Shown here piece by piece: positions 41,621-52,963 of a stretch of DNA of 64,000 nucleotides. Position 1 is the first letter of the stretch. Every line of letters begins with the position of its first letter. The translations under genes and the position numbers were made by a program. The notes under the pieces were generated by a model that saw only the letters and a program-made list of their open reading frames with translations, was not told the origin of the DNA and ran no database searches. This stretch comes from Schistocerca nitens. Its lineage: Eukaryota > Arthropoda > Insecta > Orthoptera > Acrididae. Location: contig NC_064615.1 in NCBI RefSeq assembly GCF_023898315.1, positions 8,380,501 through 8,444,500 on the forward strand. The letters are read 5' to 3'.

Positions 41621-43956
41621 AGCCACAGGGGATGGCACACCAATTTATGGGAAGCCATACTGTATTGCAAAGCAGCTGGAACAGGTAGAACAATTTATTG
41701 AACAACAGCTACGGGATGGGATCATAGAACCGAGTGGTAGTCCCTGGAGAGCAAATAGTGTAGTCCTGCCAATGAAATCACAGACGGGACACGGAAATGC
41801 AGATTTTGCTATGGCTTCAGATACCTAAACACATGAACCATTCTTGCTGCTTATCTACTTTGGCCACAGCAGCGGATACCATCAATCGGAGGTGGCGCCT
41901 GAAGATAGGTCGAGAACAACATTTACCGTCTCAGCAGGACATTTTCATTACAAACAGATGCCATTTGACTAAAGAAAGCGCGGTTAACTTTTCAGCGGTT
42001 GTGAGATAGGATACAGAGAGTATTAAAGCGAAAAACTTGTCTGGTCTAGCTTGATGACTTAACTGTCTGTTCAAAGAATTTACTGGAGCATGCGAGACGT
42101 TTGGAGGTTGTCTTTAGGAGATTTTGATCGGCACATTTGACGTTAAATGTGGAAAAGTGCTATTTGGCGCAAACTCGGGTAAGTTACCTGGGGAACATGG
42201 TAAGTGAGTGTGCCACACAGACCGATCCTCGTCTTATAGACGCAATTCAGAATTATCGGATACCACAAACAACTCAACCGGTACAGTCGTTCATTGGCCT
42301 CTGTAATGATTATAAACGGTTCTTGAAGAAATCTGCAAAAATAGCCAGACCCTTCAACAAGCTACTCAAGAACGGGACGAAACTCCATTGGTCTCAGTAA
42401 TTTCAGGAGGCAATTGAAAAATTAAAAGAAATGTTTGTTTCAGATGCAGTACTGGTTTATCTGGATTTCGATAAAGAGTTTATCCTAACGTGTGAAGCTT
42501 CAAATGAGTCATTCAGTTGTATTTTTGGGACAGATGGTAGACAGTCAGGAACATCTGGTAGCTTATGCTTCAAGACAAAGCAGAGTACAGCTATTTAACT
42601 ACAGAGATACAGATGTTGGTGGTCACAAGTGACATTACATATTGTCTGTGTTATCTGTATGGTAGGAAGTTTAAGGTCGTGAGAGACGTTGACTCATTGA
42701 AATGGTTGCCACATTGGAATGTTGCTTGATTTGAAAGATCCATCTAGTAGATTAACATGGAGAAGCTACGTTAAGTACGCTAGCGAAGAGTGTTGAACCT
42801 TGGCAGTGGGCATAGGCAAGGGATACAGAGTGCCAGGCATTTAAGTCACAGCCACATTTGGTTATACATGAGGCTTTGTTCTGTAGAACGACGAGGCGAG
42901 GACCATGTGTTGTGGTTCTAGAGGGTTTTTAGACGGAAGTTTGCAGTAAACTAACCACCGTAAGTAGTCAGGTCATGGTGTGAGACATGTGATTGACAGA
43001 AGTGTAGGAGAGCAGTTTCCGTGGGGGAACAGGATGTGTGACTTGGAGCAGTATGTTAAGAACTGTGTGCTGTGCACGCACAGGGCAGACATTATGCATC
43101 AGAAAATTCTGTTGCACAGGTTACCAGAAGCGTCCAGTCCATTTTCTATTTAAGGTTACTTGTCCTCATGTCATTTAATAAAACACCTGCTGGAAACAGG
43201 TACAGTTTCATGATCATAGATTTTTGGTAACGGTACTGATGACGGACCAGTGGGCTGGTACTGTGTGCAGGCGTTAATAAACAACTGGATATAAAAGCGT
43301 GTGGTGCGTAAGACAGTAATTGTGGACCAGGAAACGAATTTTGTCTCGTATGTAATGAAACAAGTATGCCATTTGTTGCGTATGCAGAAGTTACAGACCA
43401 GTCTGTTTCATGTGCAGACCAATGGGAGAACGGAACGTGCACATGAGACAATTACGAAGATGTGAAGCTATTACTTGCGTTCCAGACACAACGACTGTGA
43501 CACCTATTTCAGGTATGCATAGTGTGCCTATAATTCGAAGCTTCATACTGCAAAGGGCTTGTAACCATTTTAGGTGATGTACGGCAGGAAAATGCCACCT
43601 CACTTTGACCTTTTGATTCCTAAATTAGGGCTGGATGGTGGGTCGGTGAGGAAGTTTGCCAGAAGAATTAGGGAAGTTTGGAGGAATGTGCAAAATACAA
43701 ACATGTAATTGCTGGAACGCCAGAAACAACTGAACAGACACATGGGAAATTGCCTCAAAACCACGTGGGGAACTGGGTAATGGTCACTAGGGGGAAAAGA
43801 AGACGAGGGACCATACCAAGTCATGGAACTGACCTCACCGGTCAATATGAAGACATAGTTCCACCAAAAACGTCTCCTACACACGTCAGTCGCATAAAAC
43901 CCTTTCAAGGAATGGTAGGAGGGATACCGGGTTATCGGCAGCCCACCAAGGGGTAA
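41621..43956 (+). pseudogene. old Gypsy pol relic: RT, RNase H, integrase
   Basis: Readable pieces in order: RT N-terminal 'TGDGTPIYGKPYCIAKQLE' and 'LRDGIIEPSGSPWRANSVV' (41,624-41,775); RT thumb/connection 'VEKCYLAQTRVSYLGNMVSE' and 'QSFIGLCNDYKRFLKKSAKI' (42,137-42,400); decayed RNase H to about 42,900; integrase zinc region 'NCVLCTHRADIMHQKILLHR' (about 43,050), core 'IVDQETNFVSYVMKQVC' and 'QTNGRTERAHETI' (43,315-43,460); and C-terminal domain 'NHVGNWVMVTRGKRR' ending 'HVSRIKPFQ' (43,678-43,920). Many stops and shifts. The catalytic YxDD is not readable. Confidence 0.85.
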
Positions 43957-44205
43957 AATTTACAAAGGGTAAAAAGAAGGAACCTGGAATTGGCGAGCAG
44001 CATATGGTGCATGATGTGCTATATAAGCTATGGTCGCATAAGTTACTTGTATAATTGTAATTTTTTTTTTCAGTATGTCAGTGTTGTTACGGTATAAGGG
44101 TATGATAAGGGATACGTGGCAGCAGTAAAGTGTGAATGGAAGTCCTGTACGGTGAAATTGGGACATTGTCCTCACATGTAAATGGTTAGGGCTAAAGTAG
44201 TTGAG

Positions 44206-44454
44206 ACCGAGCGAGGTGGCGCAGTGGTTAGCACACTGGACTCGCATTCGGGAGGACGACGGTTCAATCCCGTCTCCGGCCATCCAGATTTAGGTTTTCC
44301 GTGATTTCCCTAAATCGTTTCAGGCAAATGCCGGGATGGTTCCTTTGAAAGGGCACGGCCGATTTCCTTCCCAATCCTTCTCTAACCCGAGCTTGCGCTC
44401 CGTCTCTAAGGACCTCGTTGTCGACGGGACGTTAAACACTAACCACCACCACCA
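44206..44454 (+). mobile_element. SINE, type E (different tRNA head, CCAC-rich end)
   Basis: Head 'gaccgagcgaggtggcgcag' with A box 'gtggcgcagtgg', B box 'ggttcaatccc' (44,263-44,273), body 'ttccgtgatttccctaaatc' and 'gccgggatggttcctttgaa', ending 'taaccaccaccacca'. A 14-bp target duplication, ctaaagtagttgag, lies at 44,192-44,205 and 44,455-44,468. Inserted just upstream of the old Gypsy polypurine tract. This head is familiar from other insects. Confidence 0.93.
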
Positions 44455-44520
44455 CTAAAGTAGTTGAGTGGAGCACTATGTTAAAGATTCAGGACGGAAC
44501 TTCTTGGAAGGGAGAAAGTA

Positions 44521-45096
44521 TGGTGCGTCACAAATAATTGAGGTGTGTACCTGGGTATTTCTTGTAAATTTCGTGCAGCTATGGCTGCAAGGTAGTAGTC
44601 AAGGGACCAATTGGCATTTCGGATTGCAGGCGCGGTCGATGTTGATATTTAGCAAAGAATTCTGAGAGGCGGGTTTACGAAATCGCTCACAGGCGAGAAG
44701 GTATGGCCTGGCGGACGCTGTATACAATTGTGAAGTAATAAGGGCAGCACAGGGCACTGACGCGTTGTCAAGAACACGTACTTTACAACAGCGGCTACTG
44801 ACTTTGTCTGTGTAGGGGCCACAGCGGCACAGCGGACTGAGGATAGCTGACCTTGTAATTATTAAGGACCACTCCACTTGTCCCCTACAGGGGGGGATTA
44901 CACCACAGACATAGGGAAAAGACGTATAAATAATCGAACCCGGAGGCAAATATATAGGCCACTGTCCCACACCATTTAGAAATGAGCATGCAATGCTACT
45001 GGCTGAGGCCTTTACATGTAACGAACTCACTTTTGTCTCGACAAACAGATAAGGTAAAACCTAATTTTTCAGCATGGGTAACCTTTTAAGCCCAAG
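44521..45096 (+). repeat. 3' LTR of the old Gypsy element (approximate)
   Basis: Starts tggtgcgtcac after a purine-rich tract and aligns with 37,480-37,960. It contains a TATA-like 'cgtataaataatcg' at about 44,920. The right border is blurred and followed by a SINE at 45,109. Confidence 0.65.
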
Positions 45097-45108
45097 TTGT
45101 TGTACAAA

Positions 45109-45308
45109 GCCGGCCGCGGTGGTCTAGTGGTTCTAGGGGCGCAGTCCGGAACAGCGGGACTGCTACGGTCGCAGGTTCGAATCCTGCCTCGGGCATGGAT
45201 GTGTGTGATGTCCTTAGGTTAGTTAGGTTTAAGTAGTTCTAAGTTCTAGGGGACTGATGACCACAGAAGTTAAGTCCCATAGTGCTCAGAGCCATTTGAA
45301 CCATTTTT
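45109..45308 (+). mobile_element. SINE, type B
   Basis: Begins gccggccgcggtggtctagt, B box 'ggttcgaatcc' at 45,174-45,184, and the common tail to 'gccatttgaaccatttt'. A 12-bp target duplication, ttgttgtacaaa, lies at 45,097-45,108 and 45,309-45,320. Confidence 0.94.
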
Positions 45309-45320
45309 TTGTTGTACAAA

Positions 45321-47243
45321 CTGAATCCAGTAGCTCAGTTATTAGTATTGACAATACAGACGCAAAACAAGAAATACTCTATAGACAGCTGGAATGAAGG
45401 TTTAACATATGAAAATGATCCTTTAGCATAATAACGGGGTCAGTAATGAGCTATTTAATATTTTAAACAAAAGGTTATTTTTAAGCTGTCAAACACAAAT
45501 TAATGAAACAACTGAACAGTAGCAAAAGTACAAAATGGATTACTTTTACGTAGTGCAGGCACAACGTTTACAGAATGCAGAGAGCAGAATAGGTGTATAG
45601 GGCTACACATTAATTCACAAATAACCAGCACCAGAATCTTATAAGATAAACATCGCAAGGTCTTATTAACATTTACAGAGAAATGTGATGTTCATGATCT
45701 TCAACATTATTACAGATACCATAGAACAAGTTCGCCACGCAACTAAATCAAAATTATTATGCAGCAAGTGTTCGCAATGAAACATTCACTGAAAGTGACT
45801 TCAAATGTCTTAAGTCCATACGGAGTTTACAGTCTCAAAATATTTCTTCGCTCCAATGGCGCTCTGGTCACCAGGCCATACATTAGACATTACCAACCAA
45901 ACACAACGTGGCAAAAAACTCTTAGCTCTGGTCGCCATGTTTGTTTAAAGACTTGATCATATGGGCAATACGTTACTCAACATAATAATTTACAAATCGA
46001 CCACCATTTTCTTCTTTCATTTAAATTTAAACTTTACGGTAACCAATAAGTTCATGACCTGCTTGCTACATTCGACACTAGAGCCTAACTCTAGTCAGGG
46101 CATCAACTTTACATACGTCAGTGCTGCGGCTCGACTTTAACAGAAGCATCAGCTTTACACATAATATTGAGTTACACTTAACCAAATATAGGAATAGGTT
46201 GGAGCATAGATTGGGATTCTCATGCTGACACTTGAAGTGTGTTCATATTGAGACATAGATTAGGCACATTTATCACATTACCTAATCAATTGTTTGTTAC
46301 TATTAAAATGGCTTTTTCTGTTCACTACTGGCATCAAGAAATCTTAAACAATGTGTCATATGTGTACTTTGTGTGTCTGCTTCAGTAGTTATGAATTTTA
46401 CGAACTTTTATAACTATCTGTCTTAATAACTTTATGAATAGTATATTTACAAGCAAGATTTAATTTTCGGCGACCTGTCTCACCACCACAATTCATTGTA
46501 TGTCTTTAAGGCGTTTTATGTAATTTCAGTAAATGTAATGTATCTGCTTCTGTATTCTAAATTACTGGAGCTGCCACCTCAATTCATCCTTACTTTTCGC
46601 CCACTAGGGATTTTCCCCGATCACTGCCTCGTTGCTGCCTGCTGGTCAGAACTGACCGCCTGCTGTTGCTGTAGATTTTCACTACCTGGCAGCCTGTACC
46701 CAAGACCAAGCCTGACTCCTATGACCGAGCCACACCATGGCCACAAACGCCCCAGTCAAACACCCTTCCAAACGAGTCCCTCGTAATATTAGAAGCTACA
46801 GTTTGATAAATGCATGTGTGAGCTATCTTTTAGTTGAAGAAATGAGAAGAAATACTGCTGTTAGTGATAAGCCTGTAAGTTGCAGCACTCCACATCATAT
46901 ACATGTGTATAGGTATGTGTGGCGAAATTATCACGTAACTTTCCAAGAAATAATAAGACCTAAATGCTCCAGCCTATAAGTTGTCATGCAAGGGCTTGCT
47001 CTTCAAGGAATGACTTGTAAATAATAACAAGGGTAAATGGTAATAAATTACCTTCTGTCTATCCATTAGACATTATTTCCACTGTTTTTACATATTTATA
47101 CGAATTACAAAAAGAAAGCAAATACGTGAGACTGTATTTTACTCTGAATAGTTACGTGGGAGATAATCCCACACCCACACAAGAGGAACAGAACTATCCC
47201 ATCAAACCTTCATTCTTCTTTTACAGAAGACAGAAGTAGTACA
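45321..47243. other. no recognised feature
   Basis: AT-rich DNA. Open frames near 46,496-46,979 carry no recognised motif. Confidence 0.35.
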
Positions 47244-47245
47244 TA

Positions 47246-47588
47246 CATGTGGTGGTAATGTCATGGGATAAGGATATGCACATATACAGATGGCGGAAGT
47301 AACGCGCACGCAAAGTATAAAAGGGCAATGCATTGGCGCTGTTGTCATTTGTACTCATGTGATTCACGTAAAAATGTTTCTGACAAGGTCGATTCGTGTG
47401 CAAAATACTGTAACAGCAACACTTCCGCAATTATGTACGGCTATAGAGCCAGCATGGCTCTGTATTTCTGCAGGGGATTTCCATAAATTTCTTGAATCCA
47501 TGCCACATCGGGTTGCAGCAGAATGCCGGAAGAAAGGAGGTCCGACACACTAGGTGGCATCCCGTGACTTCTGTCCCTTCAGTGCATG
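47246..47588 (+). mobile_element. internally deleted Tc1-like element (miniature derivative)
   Basis: Ends are inverted ('catgtggtggtaatgtcatg' left; complement of the right end starts catgcactgaagggacag), with TA on both sides (47,244-47,245; 47,589-47,590). The left part keeps 5' untranslated sequence ('aagtataaaagggcaatgca'); the right part encodes the extreme C-terminus of a transposase ('GDFHKFLESMPHRVAAECRK' then 'KGGPTH'). Everything between is missing, so the 343-bp element could only move with help from a full copy. Confidence 0.85.
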
Positions 47589-47589
47589 T

Positions 47590-50487
47590 ATAATAAAAAG
47601 CAACAAAGAACAACTACAATTATGTTCTCCTTTTACAGAAAATTATATGTTAGAGAGACTTATCTTTAGAAGTTCATATATATCTGAGTGACCATTTTTT
47701 TAGTTGTTGCTAAACGTTTTATTTTACATGACAAATATTCCCACGTGTTTGTATAAGTACATGGATGGTAATCAACTTCGTTACAGTTATGTTTCCCTTC
47801 TGTAGAAAATTGTGTGTGAGAAAGCCATAGAGTTTAGTAGGTCATACATTTTTAATAACAAAAGAAAAACAAAGTTGACTTGGAACTAGCAACAGGATAA
47901 GGACATAACATACGAAGCCTAATACCTACAGCATATGACTCATGTCATTCATGCATAATATCTAGTGAAAATCATTCAGTTTAACATCCAGTTCGTTTGA
48001 CTACATACGTAGTCGGCGAAAACATCTACAGAATGTTAACCTATTATTTAGGGTCCTCTGAGTATACATATAATGTGTAAATGTCTACAGAAGATCATAA
48101 TGTTCAACAGCTAGTTAATTTGAGTACACAAACAGTATTCAAATGCATGTACAGAATATCACACTATTTAAACGCTAGTCAGTTTGAGTACCCCTTTTAT
48201 ACAAAATTTTGATTTCAAAAAAACTGTTAATGCTATGTGACAATTGTTTACAAAACATGTTAAAGAGTAGGAGAGGTTTGCATTGTGGAACGGAAAGAAC
48301 TGTGGACATACACAAATATCTCAATCAATCGAAGGTCACGATTACTTCTACTAATTTCTGAACATGGCTCATGAGCATATATTGAAATTTCTTTGTGTTT
48401 ACTTAAAGTGCTGAGTGAAACCGAACGTCTTCCTCTTTACTTATTTTTATCATTTCAACACTTACAGAGTTTTCGCTGACAAAGACAACTCAAACTTCAG
48501 CTACTCATTTATTACCCACAATATACAAGCGCAAAGCAATCTGACTGACATACAATGACAACATGGCTTCAAATAATTAACACCAAGGAATGGCTCTGAA
48601 TTAGAAGAAATCCGAGGAATAACCCACACTTTTCGTAAGTCACTTACTTCACAGAAAACTTTCATAACATGACCTAAAGCAATTACAGCAAGCAGCAACC
48701 ACAGCCAGCTAAATAAAATGATTCTAACCACTATAGGTTCTAACTACTAGGAGGCATATGGTTAGCAAAAGAAAGATTTTGTTGAAGAGCAAACAATGTA
48801 TTTAGCAGATTTGACCTTATTCATGTGACATCCTGTTACAAAAATTGTATAGTTGTCAATAATTGCACTACTCAAACATTACCAACTACAACCACCCTCG
48901 TTTTACAATGCATGTCCTACCACCACTGAGTCTCCACGAAGGACACATGTCAAAGCCGTCCACTCGCTAACTGCTAACTGCTAGTCCGTCCAACCAGAGA
49001 GTCTCTTAGCGAGGGCGCACAGTGCTGTCAGCGATATTAATACAGTCTATAGTGCTGCCAACATACAAACATGTAAACATGTGACTTACAATATCTAATC
49101 TGTCTTGTAGGCACGGCCATGTACAATGAGGATACAAAACTGACACTAAAAACCTATCGTGTGTCCACACAAGAAAATGAAGTACGAAAGACATAATCTG
49201 AAAACAGCACGCTGCTTTGAAGTCTACCAGCACTAACTTGCGAGCTGTAAAGGGATGCAAGGAAATCAAACTGCTTGTGCTGGTGGCAGTTTGGATTTTG
49301 TTTCACTAATAACTCCATTGAAGACAGAATACACAGTAAAGTTCGTGCTCAAATTATGTACAGACCAAGATTGAACATAAAAGCACATATGCACACCAGA
49401 GTAGCAATTATCTCATAAATGGTTGGGAAAGGAAACTAAAATCGTTGGTGTTTCAGTAAAATTCATGATTATTAGCACGCACTTCAACAATTAATAAAAA
49501 ATAATAGATTACACTCATTCCATGGTGGACTACAGGGTATACAAGACCATGATAAATGAAAATCAGAACCAAAGATAACCATATACAGGCCAGGACACTT
49601 TAAGCAATATTAAATCAATGGGTATGTAACAAAGCCAGCTCACTAACTTCATAGACAGAAAAGTGAAATATCGATATTGTATCGTGAGCACAAGAACCAT
49701 CTCTCTGAACAAAAAAAGTTAAGATTGAATATGCACGAAGGTGCATCTATAGACTTGAAAGCGTTGCAGACGACATATTGTTTCAAGCTTCTCAAGCAAG
49801 CCGTAGGGTCTTTGAAAATCCCATAGACTGTCCACACAAAACCGGAAACAGCAGTGGAATAGAATAAGTCTTTATTCGTTCACTGGGCTACGCTAACGAG
49901 CAACGTATTTCACATAAAAATCCACGAAATCTTGGAATGCGCAATTTACAATCAGTCTCATACTTAATATATCTAGAAGCTTCTTTTCACTAATCTTAGT
50001 CCATGTAAGTACGCAATGAAATAGCACTTTTGTAACAGTGATAGATTTATTTCATTCTGTTGTATGTTTTCGCTTCATTGGGTTGCTCTTTAACATTTTC
50101 GGCATTTTTTGCTGTTAGAGCGATGGTTGCTGCTCCTCCAGGTAATGACCTTAAGCCAGTACGTTCACTCTTCCACCCTCTTTGATAATGCCGTTAATTG
50201 ATAGTGACTTTTGTCTAAAACTTAATCAGTGATATGATTCGAACCCAGGGCCACGGATGTTTTCATTACTTTCCGGAGATACTACCAGTAGGCGATGGGA
50301 TAGCACCAACTACATGTAGTTACATGTTTTTGTGTTTTACTTTACACAGTATTTCCATTGCTCCCAAAGTAGGCGGCCTTGAAGAGGTCAAACTGTCGCT
50401 CTTCAGCTTTGTTACTAGTACAAATAATAAGGCAAGGGGCCCTTATATCGCCAGTGTTCCCAAATTCGTCTCCATAGGAATTTTCTG
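47590..50487. other. no recognised feature
   Basis: AT-rich DNA with no recognised coding or repeat sequence. Confidence 0.35.
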
Positions 50488-50498
50488 TGCCCACAGTT

Positions 50499-50696
50499 CA
50501 AATGGTTCAAATGGCTATGAGCACTATGGGACTTAAAATCTGAGGTCATCAGTCCCCTAGACTCAGAACTACTTAAACGTATCCAAGCAAAGGATATCAC
50601 ACATATCCATGCCGGAGCAGGATTCGAACCTACGACCGCAGCAGCAGCGCGGTTCCGGACTGAAGCACCTATAACCGTTCGACCACAGGGGCCGGC
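50499..50696 (-). mobile_element. SINE, type B (diverged)
   Basis: Minus orientation with tail complement 'caaatggctatgagcactat' and head complement ending 'gggccggc'. An 11-bp target duplication, tgcccacagtt, lies at 50,488-50,498 and 50,697-50,707. More substitutions than the other type B copies, so an older insertion. Confidence 0.92.
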
Positions 50697-50707
50697 TGCC
50701 CACAGTT

Positions 50708-51184
50708 GGTAACAAATGTTTGAACTCGCGTTCATGCGTGACCTCTGTCCACTGTTTTGTGAGAGAGTCTGTTGTGTGCAGCACATGTAGCTTGCGTGCA
50801 CGAGGGAATTAAATATTGTATACCGAGGTGAGTAAATGCAGCTGTCAATTCCTAGTGAGAGCAGTGATTTGTGATCTACTATTGGGCTGTATTTCAGTCG
50901 TGTGTGTATAACCTCTGTGGTCAAGATTATGGTCTATGTCGCCGTAGTGGCCATTGTAATAAAACTGGGGATGTTTGTAATTTTGTCCTGCGTGAAATTC
51001 CTAGTTTCGTCCCGGGGACAAAATTTTCGATCTCTTGCTAAAAACTGATTTTTCTTGCTATTTGTAAAGATTACTTTACTTTTGTTTTTTCATATGGGAA
51101 AACAAAAGCGGAGAGAAAGGGATTCGTTGTGCGTAATGCTTGGTTTCGGATCACGAAGTAATCCCATCATCTACATTGACATAC
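50708..51184. other. no recognised feature
   Basis: Short intervening DNA without a recognisable gene or repeat. Confidence 0.35.
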
Positions 51185-51196
51185 AAACTAAAATAT

Positions 51197-51674
51197 GAAA
51201 CTTCCTGGCAGATTAAAACTGTGTGCCGGACCGAGATTCGAATTCGGGACCTTTGCCTTTCGCGGGCAAGTGCTCTATCAACTGAGCTATCCAAGCACGA
51301 CTGACGCCCCGTCCTCACAGCTTTACTTCTGCCAGTACCTCGTCTCCTACCTTCCAAACTTTACAGAAGCTCTCCTGCGAACCATGCAGGACTAACACTC
51401 CTGAAAGAAAGGATATTGCGGAGACATGGGTTAGCTACAGCCTAGGGGATGTTTCCAGAATGCGATTTTCACTCTGCAGCGGAGTAAAGTACCTGGCGGA
51501 AGTAAAGCTGTGAGGACGGGGCGTGAGTCGTGCTTGGGTAGCTCAGTTGGTAGAGCACTTGCCCGCGAAAGGCAAAGGTCCCGAGTTCGAGTCTCGGTCC
51601 GGCACACAGTTTTAATCTGCCAGGAAGTTTCATATCAGTGCACATTCCGCTGCAGAGTGAAAGTCTCATTCTGG
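51197..51674. mobile_element. fold-back element with tRNA-like inverted arms
   Basis: Left arm about 51,195-51,336 and right arm about 51,491-51,633 are inverted copies with roughly six mismatches. Each arm contains a tRNA-like sequence (right arm plus strand: 'gggtagctcagttggtagag', 'gagttcgagtctcgg'). The centre holds about 150 bp. Past the right arm comes 'gcagagtgaaagtctcattc', similar to the complement of central text. A 12-bp direct repeat, aaactaaaatat, at 51,185-51,196 and 51,675-51,686 looks like a target duplication. I recognise this as a frequent locust repeat. Confidence 0.88.
51530..51605 (+). other. tRNA-like sequence within the fold-back element (not a gene)
   Basis: A 76-nt stretch has intact A box (tagctcagttgg) and B box (ggttcgag-type: gagttcgagtctc), a D arm, a T arm (ccgag/ctcgg) and a mostly paired acceptor. 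The anticodon loop lacks U33 and the anticodon arm is irregular. I therefore read it as a Pol III promoter-bearing repeat rather than a functional tRNA. Confidence 0.7.
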
Positions 51675-51748
51675 AAACTAAAATATCTTTAGAAGGCTGG
51701 AAATAACTTGCAAATTTGTTCATTTACGACCTTTCAAGTAATTTACTA

Positions 51749-52961
51749 CACTGAAAGCGTCTAGAAACTCGTCAATGGAAGAATACTCTGAAGAGCCTAA
51801 TAAACTGTACGCGTGCATAATATCGTGTAGGGCCTCCGCAAGCTTGCAGAAGTGCCGCAAAACTACGTGCCATGGACTCGATTAATTTCTGAAGTAGTGC
51901 TGGAGGGAAACGACTAAACAAACGCTTCAGGGCTGTCCATAAATCCGTTGGAGCACGAGTGGGTGGGGATCTCTTCTGAACAGCACGTTTCAAGGCATCA
52001 AAGATATGCTCAACAATGCTCGTGTCTGGGGATTTGGTGGCCAGCGGAAGTGTTTAAACTCCGAATAGGGTTCCTCTAGCCACTCTGTAGCAATTCTCGG
52101 CGCGTGGGGTGTCGCATTGTCCTTCTGGAATTGAACACGCCTGTCGGAAAGCACAATGGACACGAATGGATGCAGGTGATCAGACAGGATGCTTACGTAC
52201 GTATCACCTGTGTGAGTCGCGTCTAGATGTATTAGGGATTCCATGTCACAGCAACTGCATACGCCCCACACCATAACACAGCCTCCGTCAATTTGAAAAG
52301 TCCCCTGCTGACATGCAGGGTCCATGGATTCATGATGTTGTCTCCATATCCGTACAACTTGAAACACGTTTCTAGTCATCAGCAGTCCAATGTCGGTGTT
52401 GACGGGCCCAGGCGAGGCGTAAAGCTTCGTGTCTTGCAGTCATTAAGGGTACACGAGCGCGCCTTCGGCTCCGAAAGTCCATATCGATCATGTTTCGTTG
52501 AATGTTTCGCACGCTGACACTTGTTGAAGGCCCAGCATTGAAATCTGCAAAAATTTGCGGAAGAGGTACACATCTGTCACGCTGAACGACTCTCTTCGCT
52601 CGTCGTTGGTTCCGCTCTTGCAAGATCTTTTTCCGGCCGAAGCGATGTCGGAGATTTGATGTTTTACTGGATTCCTGATATTCGCGGCACACTCGTGAAA
52701 TGGTCGTACGTTAAAACCCCCTGTTCATCGCTACCTCGGATATGCTGTGTGCCATCGCTCGTGCGCCGACTGTAACACCAAGTTCAAACGCACTTTAATC
52801 TTAATAACCTGCCATTATAGCAGCAGCAACCGATCTAACAACTGCGCCAGACACTTGTTGTCTTATATAGGCGTTGCCGATCGCAGCGCCGTATGCTGCC
52901 CATTTACATACCTCTCTGTTTGAGTACGCATGCCTATACCAGTTTCTTTGGCACTTCAGTG
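51749..52961 (-). mobile_element. Tc1-like transposon, same family as at 9.6 kb
   Basis: Right end complement 'cactgaagtgccaaagaaac' matches the family ends; the left end 'cactgaaagcgtctagaaac' is more diverged and followed by an extra stretch of about 40 bp. TA flanks are at 51,747-51,748 and 52,962-52,963. Transposase is on the minus strand and broken. Confidence 0.9.
51800..52760 (-). pseudogene. Tc1-like transposase (frameshifted)
   Basis: Pieces: N-terminal 'YQESSKTSNLRHRFGRKKIL' and 'VPLMTARHEALRLAWARQHR' (52,372-52,692); 'CVMVWGVCSCCDM' and 'FQKDNATPHAPRIATEWLEE' (51,990-52,379), with the second catalytic Asp kept; C-terminal 'LIESMARSFAALLQACGGPT' (51,772-51,993). The first catalytic Asp region is lost between frames near 52,375. 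Compared with the 9.6 kb copy it is independently mutated. Confidence 0.88.
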
Positions 52962-52963
52962 TA

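Larger units (their letters stand above)
37480..45096 (+). mobile_element. old Ty3/Gypsy element with divergent LTRs and nested insertions
   Basis: Two direct copies about 7 kb apart (37,480-~37,960 and 44,521-~45,010) align with many differences, and between them lies a broken Gypsy pol on the plus strand. The right copy is preceded by a purine-rich tract (ttggaagggagaaag, about 44,505-44,519). A type B SINE at 38.2 kb, a hairpin at 38.8 kb, a solo LTR at 39.6 kb and a SINE at 44.2 kb are nested. The LTR borders other than the left ends are uncertain. Confidence 0.75.

Noticed and set aside
44208..44290. tRNA-like head with 'gtggcgcagtggttagcaca' as a tRNA gene
   Set aside because: It is the head of a SINE with 14-bp target duplications and a long non-tRNA body.
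51530..51605. A 76-nt sequence with tRNA A and B boxes, as a functional tRNA gene
   Set aside because: The anticodon arm is irregular, U33 is missing, and the sequence sits in a fold-back repeat with an inverted twin.
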